In this document: positions 51,470 to 64,000 of the stretch, in pieces
How the letters are laid out: the number at the start of each line of letters is the position of its first letter
How positions within the stretch are numbered: position 1 is the stretch's first letter
Assembly: GCF_035594125.1 (NCBI RefSeq)
Contig: NC_087191.1
Coordinates: 5,630,467 to 5,694,466 of the forward strand
Direction: 5' to 3'
DNA: 64,000 nt
Source of the DNA: Scylla paramamosain
Lineage: Eukaryota > Arthropoda > Malacostraca > Decapoda > Portunidae
Program-made: the position numbers and the translations under genes
Notes under the pieces: generated by a model
Seen by the model: only the letters and a program-made list of their open reading frames with translations
Told to the model about the DNA's origin: nothing
Databases searched by the model: none

Positions 51470-54400
51470 GCGCGAGTTGCGTTTAAGTTTTTCTTTTTTT
51501 TTTTTCCTTAGACAGCTGCATCATCCTGATTTACATTGAGTTGTACATTGACTTAGTATATCCTTGCCCGCCAGTGCCCCTTGCTGTTGCTGTCTAAATG
51601 GTAGGCAGACATCAGGAACTTCTTCCACTTTTATCATGGGTTGTTCTTTTTTTTTTTTTTTATGTAGGAAGGACACTGGCCAAGGGGAACAAAAATCTAA
51701 TAAAAAAAATGCCCACTGAAATGCCAGTCCCATAAAAGGGTCAAAGCAGTGGTCGAAAATTGATGGATAAATGTCTTGAAACCTCCCTCTTGAAGGAATT
51801 CAACTCATAGGAAGGTGGAAATACAGGAGCAGGCAGGGAGTTCCAGAGTTTACCAGAGAAAGGGATGAATGATTGAGAATACTGGTTAACTTTAGCGTTA
51901 GAGAGGTGGACAGAACAGGGGTGAGAGAAAGAAGAAAGTCTTGTGCAGCGAGGCCGCGGAAGGAGGGGAGGCATGCAGTTAGTACGATCAAAAGAGCAGT
52001 TAGCATGAAAATAGCGGTAGAAGACAGCTAGATATGTAACATTGCGGCGGTGAGAGAGAGGCTGAAGACAGTCAGTTAGAGGAGAGGAGTTGATGAGACG
52101 AAAAGCTTTTGATTCCACTCTGTCTAGAAGAGCAGTATGAGTGGAACCTCCCCAGACATGTGAAGCATACTCCATACATGGACGGATAAGGCCCTTGTAC
52201 AGAGTTAGCAGCTGGGGGGGTGAGAAAAACTGGCGGAGACGTCTCAGAACACCTAACTTCATAGAAGCTGTTTTAGCTAGAGATGAGATGTGAAGTTTCC
52301 AGTTCAGATTATAAGTAAAGGACAGACCGAGGATGTAGAAGAGTGTAGAGGAGTGTAGAAGAGGGGAAAGTTGAGTGTCATTGAAGAAGATGGGATAGTC
52401 GTGGGGAAGGTTGTGTCGAGTTGATAGATGGAGGAATTGAGTTTTTGAGGCATTGAAAAATACCAAGTTTGCTCTGCCCCAATCAGAAATTTTAGAAAGA
52501 TCAGAAGTCAGGCGTTCTGTGGCTTCCCTGCGTGATATGTTTACCTCCTGAAGGGTTGGACGTCTATGAAAAGACGAGGAAAAGTGCAGGGTGGTATCAT
52601 CAGCGTAGGAGTGGATAGGACAAGAAGTTTGGTTTAGAAGATCATTAATGAATAATAAGAAGAGAGTGGGTGACAGGACAGAACCCTGATGAACACCACT
52701 GTTAATAGATTTAGGAGAAGAACAGTGACCGTCTGCCACAGCAGCAATAGAACGGTCAGAAAGGAAACTTGAGATGAAGTTACAGAGAAGGATAGAAACC
52801 GTAGGAGGGTAGTTTGGAAATCAAAGCTTTGTGCCAGACTCTATCAAAAGCTTTTGATATGTCCAAGGCAACAACAACAGTTTCACCAAAATCTCTAAAA
52901 GAGGATGACCAAGACTCAATAAGGAAAGCCAGAAGATCACCAGTAGAGCGGCCTTGACGGAACCCATACTGGCGATCAGATAGAAGGTTGTGAAGTGATA
53001 GATGTTTAAGAATCTTCCTGTTGAGGATAGATTAAAAAAACGTTAGATAGGCAGGAAATTAAAGCAATAGGACGGTAGTTTGAGGGATTACAACGGTCAC
53101 CCTTTTTAGGAACAGGTTGAATGTAGGCAAACTTCCAACAAGAAGGAAAGGTAGATGTTGACAGACAGAGCTGAAAGAGTTTGACTAGGCAAGGTGCAAG
53201 CACGGAGGCACAGTTTCGGAGAACAATAGGAGGGACCCCATCAGGTCCATAAGCCTTCCGAGGGTTTAGGCCAGCGAGGGCATGGAAAACATCATTGCGA
53301 AGAATTTTAATAGGTGGCATGAAGTAGTCAGAGGGTGGAGGAGAGGTAGGAACAAGCCCAGAATCGTCCAAGGTAGAGTTTTTAGCAAAGGTTTAAGCAA
53401 AGAGTTCAGCTTTAGAAATTGATGTGATAGTAGTGGTGCCATCTGGTTGAAGTAGAGGAGGGAAAGAAGAAGAAGCAAAGTTATTGGAGATATTTTTGGC
53501 TAGATGCCAGAAATCTCGAGAGGAGTTAGATCTTGAAAGGTTTTGACATTTTCTGTTAATGAAAGAGTTTTTGGCTAGTAGGAGAACAGACTTGGCATGG
53601 TTCCGGGCAGAAATATAAAGTGCATGAGATTCTGGTGATGGAAGGCTTAAGTACCTTTTGTGGGCCACCTCTCTATCACGTATAGCACGAGAACAAGCTG
53701 TGTTAAACCAAGGTTTAGAAGGTTTAGGGCGAGAAAAAGAGTGAGGAATGTATGCCTCCATGCCAGACACTATCACCTCTGTTATGCGCTCAGCACACAA
53801 AGACGGGTCTCTGACACGGAAGCAGTAGTCATTCCAAGGAAAATCAGCAAAATACCTCCTCAGGTACCCCCAACTAGCAGAGGCAAAACGCCAGAGGCAC
53901 CTTCGCTTAGGGGGATCCTGAGGAGGGATTGGAGTGATAGGACAAGATAAAGATATGAGATTGTGATCGGAGGAGCTCAACGGAGAAGAAAGGGTGACAG
54001 CATAAGCAGAAGGATTAGAGGTCAGGAAAAGGTCAAGAATGTTGGGCGTATCTCCAAGACGGTCAGGAATACGAGTAGGTTGTTGCACCAATTGCTCTAG
54101 GTCATGGAGGATAGCAAAGTTGTAGGCTAGTTCACCAGGATGATCAGTGAAGGGAGAGGAAAGCCAAAGCTGGTGGTGAACATCGAAGTCTCCAAGAATG
54201 GAGATCTCTGCAAAAGGGAAGAGGGTCAGAATGTGCTCCACTTTGGAAGTTAAGTAATCAAAGAATTTCTTATAGTCAGAGGAGTTAGGTGAGACGTATA
54301 CAGCACAGATAAATTTAGTATGAGAGTGACTCTGTAGTCGTAGCCAGATGGTGGAAAACTCGGAAGATTCAAGAGCGTGGGCACGAGAGCAGGTTAAGTC

Positions 54401-56280
54401 ATTGCGCACATAAACGCAGCATCCAGCTTTGGATCGAAAATGAGGATAGAGAAAGTAGGAGGGAACAGAAAAGGGGCTACTGTCGGTTGACTCAGACACC
54501 TGTTTTTCAGTGAGGAAAAGAAGATGAGGTTTAGAAGAGGAGAGGTGGTGATCTACAGATTGAAAATTAGATCTTAGACAGCGAATGTTGCAAAAGTTAA
54601 TGAAGAAAAAGTTGAGGGGGGTGTCAAGACACTTAGGGTCGTCGACAGAAAGACAGTACGACCTGGGGACATTTATGGTCCCCTCCCCAGATGAAGACTC
54701 CGAGGCTGGTGTAGGAGTCACCATGATGATTTTAAAATTTTTTGAGTGAAGGGTGTGTGTGTTATTAGGTGCTTGTAGTTTTGTGTGGAGGGAGAGAGTT
54801 GTCTTTAGAGGGCAGGCTGTGACTGCCCCCTTGTGTTGTGAGACACAAAGGGAAACGTTCAGTGAGGTCACAGCTGGGTTTAATGATAAGTTCACAGCAC
54901 CCCCTGAACAGTGCTTTAGACCTCACTGGGAGTAATTATCGTTTCGGCAGGTGTCTACTGCCTCCTCCTTCTGTTCGTTTGAACTTAGGTCAACAGTTGT
55001 AAATTTTTATCCTAGAATTCCCTCCTGGCAACCTGCAGTGTATAGCCCATCTTGTTCCTTGAGGACGACTACTAACAGATTGATGGGATCTGTTGGATCA
55101 CGATCCACATCCGGGACCCTCAGCGTAGCACAATGACCTGTGGCCTAAGCAGGTGTTTGCCGCGTCTTGTCATGCGTGCTGCTGTCTTAGATTTTTCTTG
55201 ATCAACCGAAGCACGGATCTTTTGGAAGGTTAGAACGACTGCTTCTGTCTGTGCCTGTACCTCTACTTCTACCTCTGTCTCTGCATCTGCCTCTGCCTCT
55301 GCTTCTGCCTCTGCCCCTGCAACTTTATCAGCCTCTGTCACATTTAATGCCTCAGTAGGAAGTTCAATACAGTATTTTCAGCTTCTTTTGACAAGGTCTT
55401 CCTCGGTAAATATCTCACGAAGAGCTGCACTTGCCAGGATAGATGATCCTAATCTAACCTGTGGATGTTGTCCAAATGTAACTTTGAATGGGCTGTGGCC
55501 GGTCGTTTCATGACGGTTGATGTTAACTTGCCACTTCAGGCCTACTGACCACTTCCTGCTGTTGTTTTCCTTCATCCAAATGGTCAGTTTTTCCTGGATG
55601 ACTCCGTTTAGACGTTCAACAGCGCTCTGGCTTTGAGGATGACGTGTATGTTCAGTCACCAGCTTCAGCTCTGGCCAGAGCGCTGCAAGCTCAGAGATGA
55701 TGGCATTAACGAACCCCCGTCCGTTGTCGGACTGCAAAACAGCAGGTGCTCCAAATGTCAGAAACATATCTAAAAGATTCGCTGGAACCTCTTCTGTACT
55801 TTTTGTTGTAAATGGACGCAAAACGCAAAATTTGCTGAAGTGATTTACAAATGTCATGATGCTCTTGAAGCATCATGATCTGGCAAAAATTGATGAGATC
55901 AGTCTGGCATCTTGAATGGATATGATGACGGCGTACCTGTTTCACTACCAGACCCTTTGGATTTTTTTTTTTTTTAATGAGTGCTCACAAAATGAAATGT
56001 ATAGGTAGCATGCTTCTTGTATGATGTTTGACTATTTCCTTTTCACTTCAGCAATTGTTTTTTTTACCTCCTCCGTGGCCAATAGCTTCATGGGCTGCTT
56101 TTACAATACCAAACACTTTTTCTAGAGACGCAACACACTTGTATTCATCTTCATTTGGATCTTTTCAGTCGGTCAACATTGCCAACGCACAGGTCTTCAT
56201 AACGTTTCTTGAGGTTAAAGTCAAATGTAGACTGTAGAATGTAGAAATGTAGAGGCTCCATGAGAATTAATTCTTAACAA
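51470..56280 (-). pseudogene. KRBA2/SCAND3-type integrase gene, split by LINE-A
   Basis: Minus-strand remnant of a Gypsy/Ginger-like integrase. In order: YKCVASLEKVFGIVKAAHEA and IGHGGGKK (about 56150-56080, zinc-binding N-terminus); KGLVVKQVR and CQTDLINF (about 55940); the catalytic core (55857-55378) with NHFSKFCVLRPF, APAVLQSDNGRGFVNAIISE, HPQSQSAVERLNGVIQEKLT and RHETTGHSPFKVTFGQHPQV; a Glu/Ala-rich stretch (55341-55230); then VPDVDRDPTDPINLL and GLYTAGCQEGIL (about 55090-55020). After LINE-A copy 6 the end continues MIKVEEVPDVCLPFRQ (51640-51590). The first catalytic Asp reads Asn (FVNH where the family has YQDH); the SDNG Asp and the ERLNG Glu remain. Frame changes near 55860 and a poly(A)-like insertion at 55963 add to the decay. 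Confidence 0.7.
51647..54971 (-). mobile_element. LINE-A copy 6, full length, best preserved
   Basis: Minus-strand 3.3-kb copy. An open frame of 500 codons (54895-53393) covers the short N-terminal region, the APE endonuclease ([60 protein letters not shown]) and the connector ([20 protein letters not shown]). RT continues at 53371-53006 (YGPDGVPPIVLRNC, PSNYRPIALISCLS), then about 52990-52740, then 332 codons at 52739-51741 (SGVHQGSVLSPTLFLLFIND, HSYADDTTLHFSSSF, RPCMEYASHVWGGSTHTALL). A stop at about 53390 and indels near 53035 and 52800 break it. TGTTC at 51642-51646 and 54972-54976 is a likely target duplication. Confidence 0.92.
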
Positions 56281-56435
56281 GTCCTGTATCAGCTGATTAC
56301 GCTGGTTGGTGGGTTGGATGACAACATCCTCTGCCTTGCCTTCCAGTGTTTGACGTAGCTTAAGTTCAAAGGCAGCTTGATCCATAGTGCGTAATGTGAA
56401 ACAGAAAAGTGAAGGAAATATAGAGAAAGGTTCTC

Positions 56436-56541
56436 AATAATAGTAATAATAGTAAAAGTAATAGCAATAGTAGAAGTAATAATAGTAGTAATAGTAGTAG
56501 TAATAGCAGTAGTAGTAGTAGTAGTAGTAGTAATAATAATG
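56436..56541. repeat. Imperfect (TAG/TAA)n trinucleotide array
   Basis: About 100 bp of AATAGTAGT-type trinucleotides with AGC and AAG variants. Confidence 0.9.
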
Positions 56542-56854
56542 AAAACAACCCACAAATAGTCCAGCTGTGTCAACACCCACTTACCAGCACGAGATTCCGG
56601 TTGGTTCTGACCTGCTTATCGCTTACGCTGTTCACAACGACTCTTAATGATAGACCCGGAGCTTCGGAAAACATTCTTTGAATCTCCTCTGCAGCGACCG
56701 CGGTTCTTCATTCTATTCACATCAGGCAAAATACCATTGCCTAATCAGAAAGTCTTGCTTAAAGTGAACATTATGCAACTAATTTGCCTATTGTAAACAT
56801 TGTGCAAATTGCTTGCCTGAGGAGGGAATAAATTTCATTACACATTTAATTACT

Positions 56855-57730
<876 letters not shown>

Positions 57731-58199
57731 CATAGAAAATTGTACAACTTAATTTATCCAGATATATCATGTTTCTTAAAACCATCTAAAGAAAAGCAGC
57801 CTTTACAAAATAGATAAATAAAAAAAAAATACATGAAATAATAATCAGGAAATTATAATGAGCAGAATAAGTGATCGGTTGGCCGTGTACTACAAACTGA
57901 ACATGGATTTACGTATTATATTATCACTCTCAAATCTTTGTGGACCCAAACGTGTGCACGATACATACCCAAAACCGTTGTGGCGGAGTCTTAAAGAATG
58001 GGTGAAGAGGCATGGTTTTAGGAATAATCTCCTGTACCAGTACCTGGCCAAGTATCTTCATTAAAGCCCACTGAGATCAGTGCCTCCATCAGTTCTTACT
58101 CTACGCTGGCCGACTCTATCCTGGGAGTACTCACCAACGTCCTATTCCTATCGAAAAAAGTCTTCAGACGACGAGTAAGGTATTCAACCCACGTTCTAA
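57731..58199. other. Intergenic with one short unassigned ORF
   Basis: The plus-strand open frame at 57858-58064 (68 codons) reads CGPKRVHDTYPKPLWRSLKE then NNLLYQYLAKYLH. It is not recognised. Confidence 0.4.
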
Positions 58200-58282
58200 A
58201 TTAGGTTAGGCTAGGTTTAGTCAGGTTAGGTTAGATTTAATCAGGTTAGGTTAGTTTTAGTTAGGATAGGTCAGGTCAAGGT
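58200..58282. repeat. Degenerate TTAGGTTAGG repeat, left of RTE
   Basis: Runs of AGGTTAGG, TCAGGTTAGGTTAG and TTTAGTTAGG. It continues at 59660-59720 on the other side of the RTE insertion. Confidence 0.6.
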
Positions 58283-59658
58283 CATGTTGCACCAACTGAT
58301 CAGAAAAATAATGGAGAAGGAAGTTATACCAGAAAAGTGGAGAGAAAGTACCCTGATACCTATATTTAAGGAGAAGGGAGACATCCAGAGCTGTGAGAAC
58401 TATCGAGGGATAAAGCTAATGTCTCATACCCTTAAGTATTTGAAAGGGTGTTGGACAGTAGACTGAGACAAGTGGTGCGTATCGGACGGCAACAGATAGG
58501 ATTTATGAAGGGATTTGGGACAGTCGACGGAATTTTCGCACTTCGACAGAATATGGAAAAACATCGGGAAAAGCAGAAAGTACTACATATGGTTTTCATT
58601 GACTTAGAGAAAGCGTATGATAGGATCCCACGGCAAGAAGTATGGAGAGGCCTGAGAAAGAGAGGAGTGCCAGAAAAGTATGTCAGAATTGTCCAAGAAT
58701 GCTACAGGAATGTTACAACTAGAGTTCGGAGTACAGTTGGCACAACGGATAGCTTTCAGGTGAAAGTCGGCTTACACCAAGGATCGGCACTAAGCCCACT
58801 ATTATTCAACATAGTGTTCGATGTCATAACGGAAAATGTCAGAGAGGAACCACCCTGGTGTGTATTATATGCTGATGACATTATCTTAGTGACCGAAAGG
58901 AGAGGACAGCTGGAAAGAAAATTAGAAGAATGGAGAGTTGCTTTGGAAAGCAGAGGAATGAGGATTAGTAGGTCCAAAACTGAATATTTTACGACGGATA
59001 CAAGGGGCGATCAACAGGCCACAATTAGACTGAATGGTGAAAAGTTGAAGAGAGTGAAAACATTTAAGTACTTGGGATCGATAGTAGACGAGACAGGGGA
59101 AATGGAAAAAGAAGTGAACTTTCGGATTCAGTGTGGCTGGAACAATTGGCGGCAAGTTTCGGGTGTGATATGCGATAGAAGGGTACCAGTAAGAGTGAAG
59201 GGCAAAGTCCACAAAGCAGTCGTTAGACCTGCTTTGATGTATGGGCTAGAAGCAGTACCTTTGAAGAAGATTGAAGAGAGGAAGATGGATGTAGCGGAGA
59301 TGAAGATGTTGAGATGGATGGTGGGAGTCAACAGAACAGACCGAATTAGGAATAAGTACATAAGAGGAACGGTGAAAGTAGTTGAAGTCTCCAAGAAGAT
59401 CCAGGAGTCAAGGTTGAGGTGGTATGGACACTTGAGAAGAAGAGTTGGCGAAGACCACGTAGGAAGGGAGATCATGGAAATGGAGGTGGAGGGAGTTAGA
59501 AGAAGAGGACGGCCCAAAAGAAGATGGATTGACTGCATAAACGGAGATCTTGGGGAGAAGAATATAAATCCAGAGATGGCAAAAAATAGAAATACGTGGA
59601 GAAGGCTCATTCACAACGGCGACCCCGAATAGGGAAAAGCTGGGAAGAAGAAGAAAGA
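58283..59658 (+). mobile_element. RTE-type LINE, 5'-truncated, recent insertion
   Basis: 1,376 bp flanked by a perfect 10-bp duplication AGGTCAAGGT (58273-58282 and 59659-59668). It starts within the RT finger and ends GGGAAAAGCTGGGAAGAAGA, the AAG-rich tail seen in RTE elements. Only one frame change lies inside. Confidence 0.9.
58284..59632 (+). pseudogene. RTE reverse transcriptase, truncated, one frameshift
   Basis: The first 50 codons (MEKEVIPEKWRESTLIPIFK, SCENYRGIKLMSHTLK) are in one frame. A single-base loss near 58436 shifts to the second frame, which stays open for nearly 400 codons to 59632. Motifs: QIGFMKGFGTVDGIFALRQ (finger), HMVFIDLEKAYDRIPRQEVW (palm A), LHQGSALSPLLFNIVFDV, VLYADDIIL (catalytic YADD), SRSKTEYF, FKYLGSIVDETGEME, GVICDRRVPVRVKGK and RRRGRPKRRWIDC near the end. 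The N-terminal endonuclease was lost by 5' truncation at integration. Confidence 0.92.
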
Positions 59659-59668
59659 AGGTCAAGGT

Positions 59669-60712
<1,044 letters not shown>

Positions 60713-60774
60713 TCCCACGCGAGGCATACTTTGTCCCCTCGCCACCAGAGCGCACTGCTTCGCGCCACCCGCGA

Positions 60775-61934
<1,160 letters not shown>

Positions 61935-63083
61935 TAATTTACAGGAAGGAGGAAATACAGAAGAAGGCAGGGAATTACCAGATAAAGGAATGAATCATTG
62001 AAAATACTGGTTAACTCTTGCATTAGAGAAGAGGACAGAATAGAGATGAAAGAAGGAAGAAAGTCTTGTGCAGCGAGGCCTTGGGAGGAGAGGGGGTATG
62101 CACTTAGCAAGACCAGAAAAGTAGTTAACGGTAGAAGATAGCAAGAGATGCAACCTTGCAGCGATGAAAAAGAAGCTGAAGACAGTTAGTGAGAGGAGAG
62201 GAATTGATGTCTAAAATAGCGGTATGAGTGGAATCTCCCCCCCCCCCCCCCCCCCGCAATACATGTGAAGCATACTCCATACATGGACGAATAAGGCGTT
62301 CTGCCGCTTCCGTGCATGACTTGTTTACTTTCTGAAGGGTCGGATGTGTGAGAAAAAAATGTGGAAAAGTGCACGGTGGTATCATCAGTATAAGGGTGAC
62401 TAGGACAAGAAGTTTGGTTTAGAAGATCACTGACGAATAATAGGAAGAAAGTGGGTGACAGGACAGAATCTTGAGGAGCACCATTGTCGACAGATTTAAG
62501 AAAAGAGCAGTGACCGTCTACCACAGCAGCAATAGAACGGTCAGAAAGGAAACTTGAGATGAAGTTACAAAGAGAAGGATAGAAGCTGTAGGACAGTAGT
62601 TTGAAAATTTAAGCTTTGTGCCGGACTCTCTCAAAAGCTTTAGATATGTCTAAGACAACAGCAGAAGTTTCATCAAAATCTCTAAAAGAGAAGACTCAGT
62701 AAGTAAAGTCAAATCAGCAGTAGAGCTGCCTTGACGGAACCTATACTGGCGATCGGATAGAAGATTGTCCAGTGATACATGTTTAAGAATTTTCCTGTTG
62801 CGAATAGATTAAAAACTTTAGATTGGCAGGAAATTAAAGCAATGGGACAGTAGTTTGAGGGATTAGAACAGGCATCCTTTTTTAGGAACAGGCTTCATGT
62901 AAGCAAACTTCCAGCAAGAAGGAAAGGTAGATGTTAAAAGAGATTTGAAAGAGTTTGACTAGCCAAGGTGCAAGAACGGAGGCAGAGTTTCTGGAAACAA
63001 CAGAGGGACCTCATTAAATCCATAAGCCTTTCGAGGGTTTGGGCCAGCGAGGGCATGGAAAACAACACAACGAAGGATTTTAA
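61935..63083 (-). mobile_element. LINE-A fragment, interrupted by LINE-D
   Basis: Minus-strand RT region from the tail (about 61945) to the connector (about 63080). Pieces: HTDDTTVHFST-type segment where YADD reads YTDD (about 62385), MVDGHCSFLKSVDNGAPQDS, and LAQTLERLMDLMRSL (about 63020). A 20-C run at 62237-62256 and a deletion of the RT tail near 62290 are present. The 5' part stops where LINE-D begins. Confidence 0.78.
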
Positions 63084-63491
63084 TGAACATAGGAACATAA
63101 GAAATAAGGGAAGCTGCAAGAAGCGACCAGGCTTACATTTAATACAGTCCCTGTATTAAATATACCTACCTATTTCCATATATTATCCCCATCCATAAAC
63201 CTGTCTAATCTTCTCTTAAAGCTCTCTAGTGTCCTAGCACTAACAACATGATTACTGAGTCCGTTCCACTCATCTACCACAATATTTGAGAACCATTTTT
63301 TTCCTATCTTCTTCCTAAACCTAAATTTTTCAAGCTTGAACCCGTTATTTTTTGTTCTACCCTGATTGCTGATCCTAAGAATTTTGCTTACATCCCCCTT
63401 ATTATAACCCTTATACCACTTAAAAACTTCTATCAGGTTCCCTCTTAACCTACGTCTCTCTAAAGAATGTAAATCTAACAACTTCAAGTTC
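63084..63491 (-). mobile_element. LINE-D 3' end, 5'-truncated
   Basis: About 400 bp of the LINE-D tail: LLDLHSLERRRLRGNLIEVF, WYKGYNKGDVSKILRISNQG, FSNIVVDEWNGLSNHVVSAR and TLESFKRRLDRFMDGDN (63490-63180). On minus, the 3' end carries TTCTTATGTTCCTATG repeats. The C-terminal ORF is open here, so the copy is fairly young. It sits between a LINE-A fragment and an unrelated transposon ORF. Confidence 0.85.
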
Positions 63492-63492
63492 C

Positions 63493-63839
63493 CCAAGAAG
63501 CTCCCTATGACGGAGAAAGTACCGCGAAACAGCTTTATCGCAGTGGTTCTTGGCTTCTTGAGGAATTACACAGCCGAAAGATATGTGAAACTTGTTAAGA
63601 TCTTGGTGAAAAACTGCGACAAGATGGATTGCACGATGTCCCTCAAAATTCATATCCTTGGTGCTTATCTTGAAAAATTTAAGAACATGGGGGCGTACTC
63701 CAAGGAGCTAAGCGAGCGCTTCCACCAGGATATACTGGACTCTGAAAGCCGCTATCAAGGGTCGTATGATAAAAACATAATGGGAGATTATATATCAAAA
63801 CTGATTCGTGAAAATAATTTACAGTATAAGCGTAAATAG
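63493..63839 (+). pseudogene. C-terminal piece of a multicopy arthropod transposon-like ORF
   Basis: Plus-strand open frame: NSFIAVVLGFLRNYTAERYV, KLVKILVKNCDKMDCTMSLK, HILGAYLEKFKNMGAYSKEL, SERFHQDILDSESRYQGSYD and KNIMGDYISKLIRENNLQYK, then stop. I recognise this as the end of a highly repeated, unclassified arthropod protein (the RFHQDILDFERRYQGQY type). AATAAATAAATG at 63893 could be its polyadenylation signal. The 5' part is missing at the LINE-D junction, so it is a fragment. Confidence 0.55.
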
Positions 63840-64000
63840 CGAAAAACTAATCATTTCTAATGTTTTTATTGTCTCACTTCTGTAATCCTAGAATAAATAA
63901 ATGTTACTTGTGTATCATATGACGTTTTTTTTTTTTACTTTGTGCAAATAAAAGTTCAAATTCGCCATTTCCTTCCAATGGCAACAGGTAAATTTCATAA

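Overview
The window reads as decapod crustacean nuclear DNA, most likely from a portunid crab. It has spliced genes, very long (TA)n, (GA)n and (TTTA)n tracts, degenerate TTAGG-like repeats and many decayed retroelements. The only host genes I can support are two intact three-exon genes for scygonadin-type secreted antimicrobial proteins, a family known from portunid crabs (the Scylla ejaculatory duct peptide).

Host genes. SCY-like gene 1 is on the plus strand (exons 7012-7142, 7331-7452, 7578-7696). SCY-like gene 2 is on the minus strand (exons 43250-43120, 42915-42794, 42153-42035). They point towards each other across about 34 kb of transposons. Both have exons of 131, 122 and 119 coding bases, the same intron phases, a 24-residue signal peptide and a 99-residue mature chain. 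They also share a core promoter block and an upstream GA tract. They are a clear duplicated pair.

Mobile DNA. LINE-A (Jockey/CR1-group endonuclease-RT, about 3.3 kb) has five near full-length or long copies plus fragments. LINE-B is one RT tail with an internal (CAG)11. LINE-C (I-like: gag-like ORF1, then EN, RT and RNase H) fills about 13.5-19.6 kb on the minus strand and holds an LTR-like insert. LINE-D (CR1-like, with an SGNH-hydrolase ORF1) fills 44.8-49.3 kb on the minus strand and holds a second LINE-D in its EN region. There is also a 5'-truncated RTE with a perfect 10-bp target duplication (58.3-59.7 kb). A Gypsy element (25.9-34.0 kb, minus) has scrambled domain order and is split by a LINE-A. 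A mariner has both terminal repeats (49.4-50.7 kb). A KRBA2/SCAND3-type integrase gene is split by a LINE-A (51.5-56.3 kb). A tRNA-derived SINE and two fragments of other arthropod transposon ORFs complete the list.

Structure. Many (TA)n tracts are not randomly placed. They lie at LTR ends, next to LINE ends, at transposon termini, or at short AT codon runs inside LINE copies. Some are flanked by perfect or near-perfect inverted repeats (50.78-50.88 kb; 60.32-60.71 kb). About 19.6-25.7, 37.6-42.0 and 61.0-61.9 kb hold no gene I can recognise. I saw no tRNA or rRNA gene, CRISPR array or bacterial-type operon.
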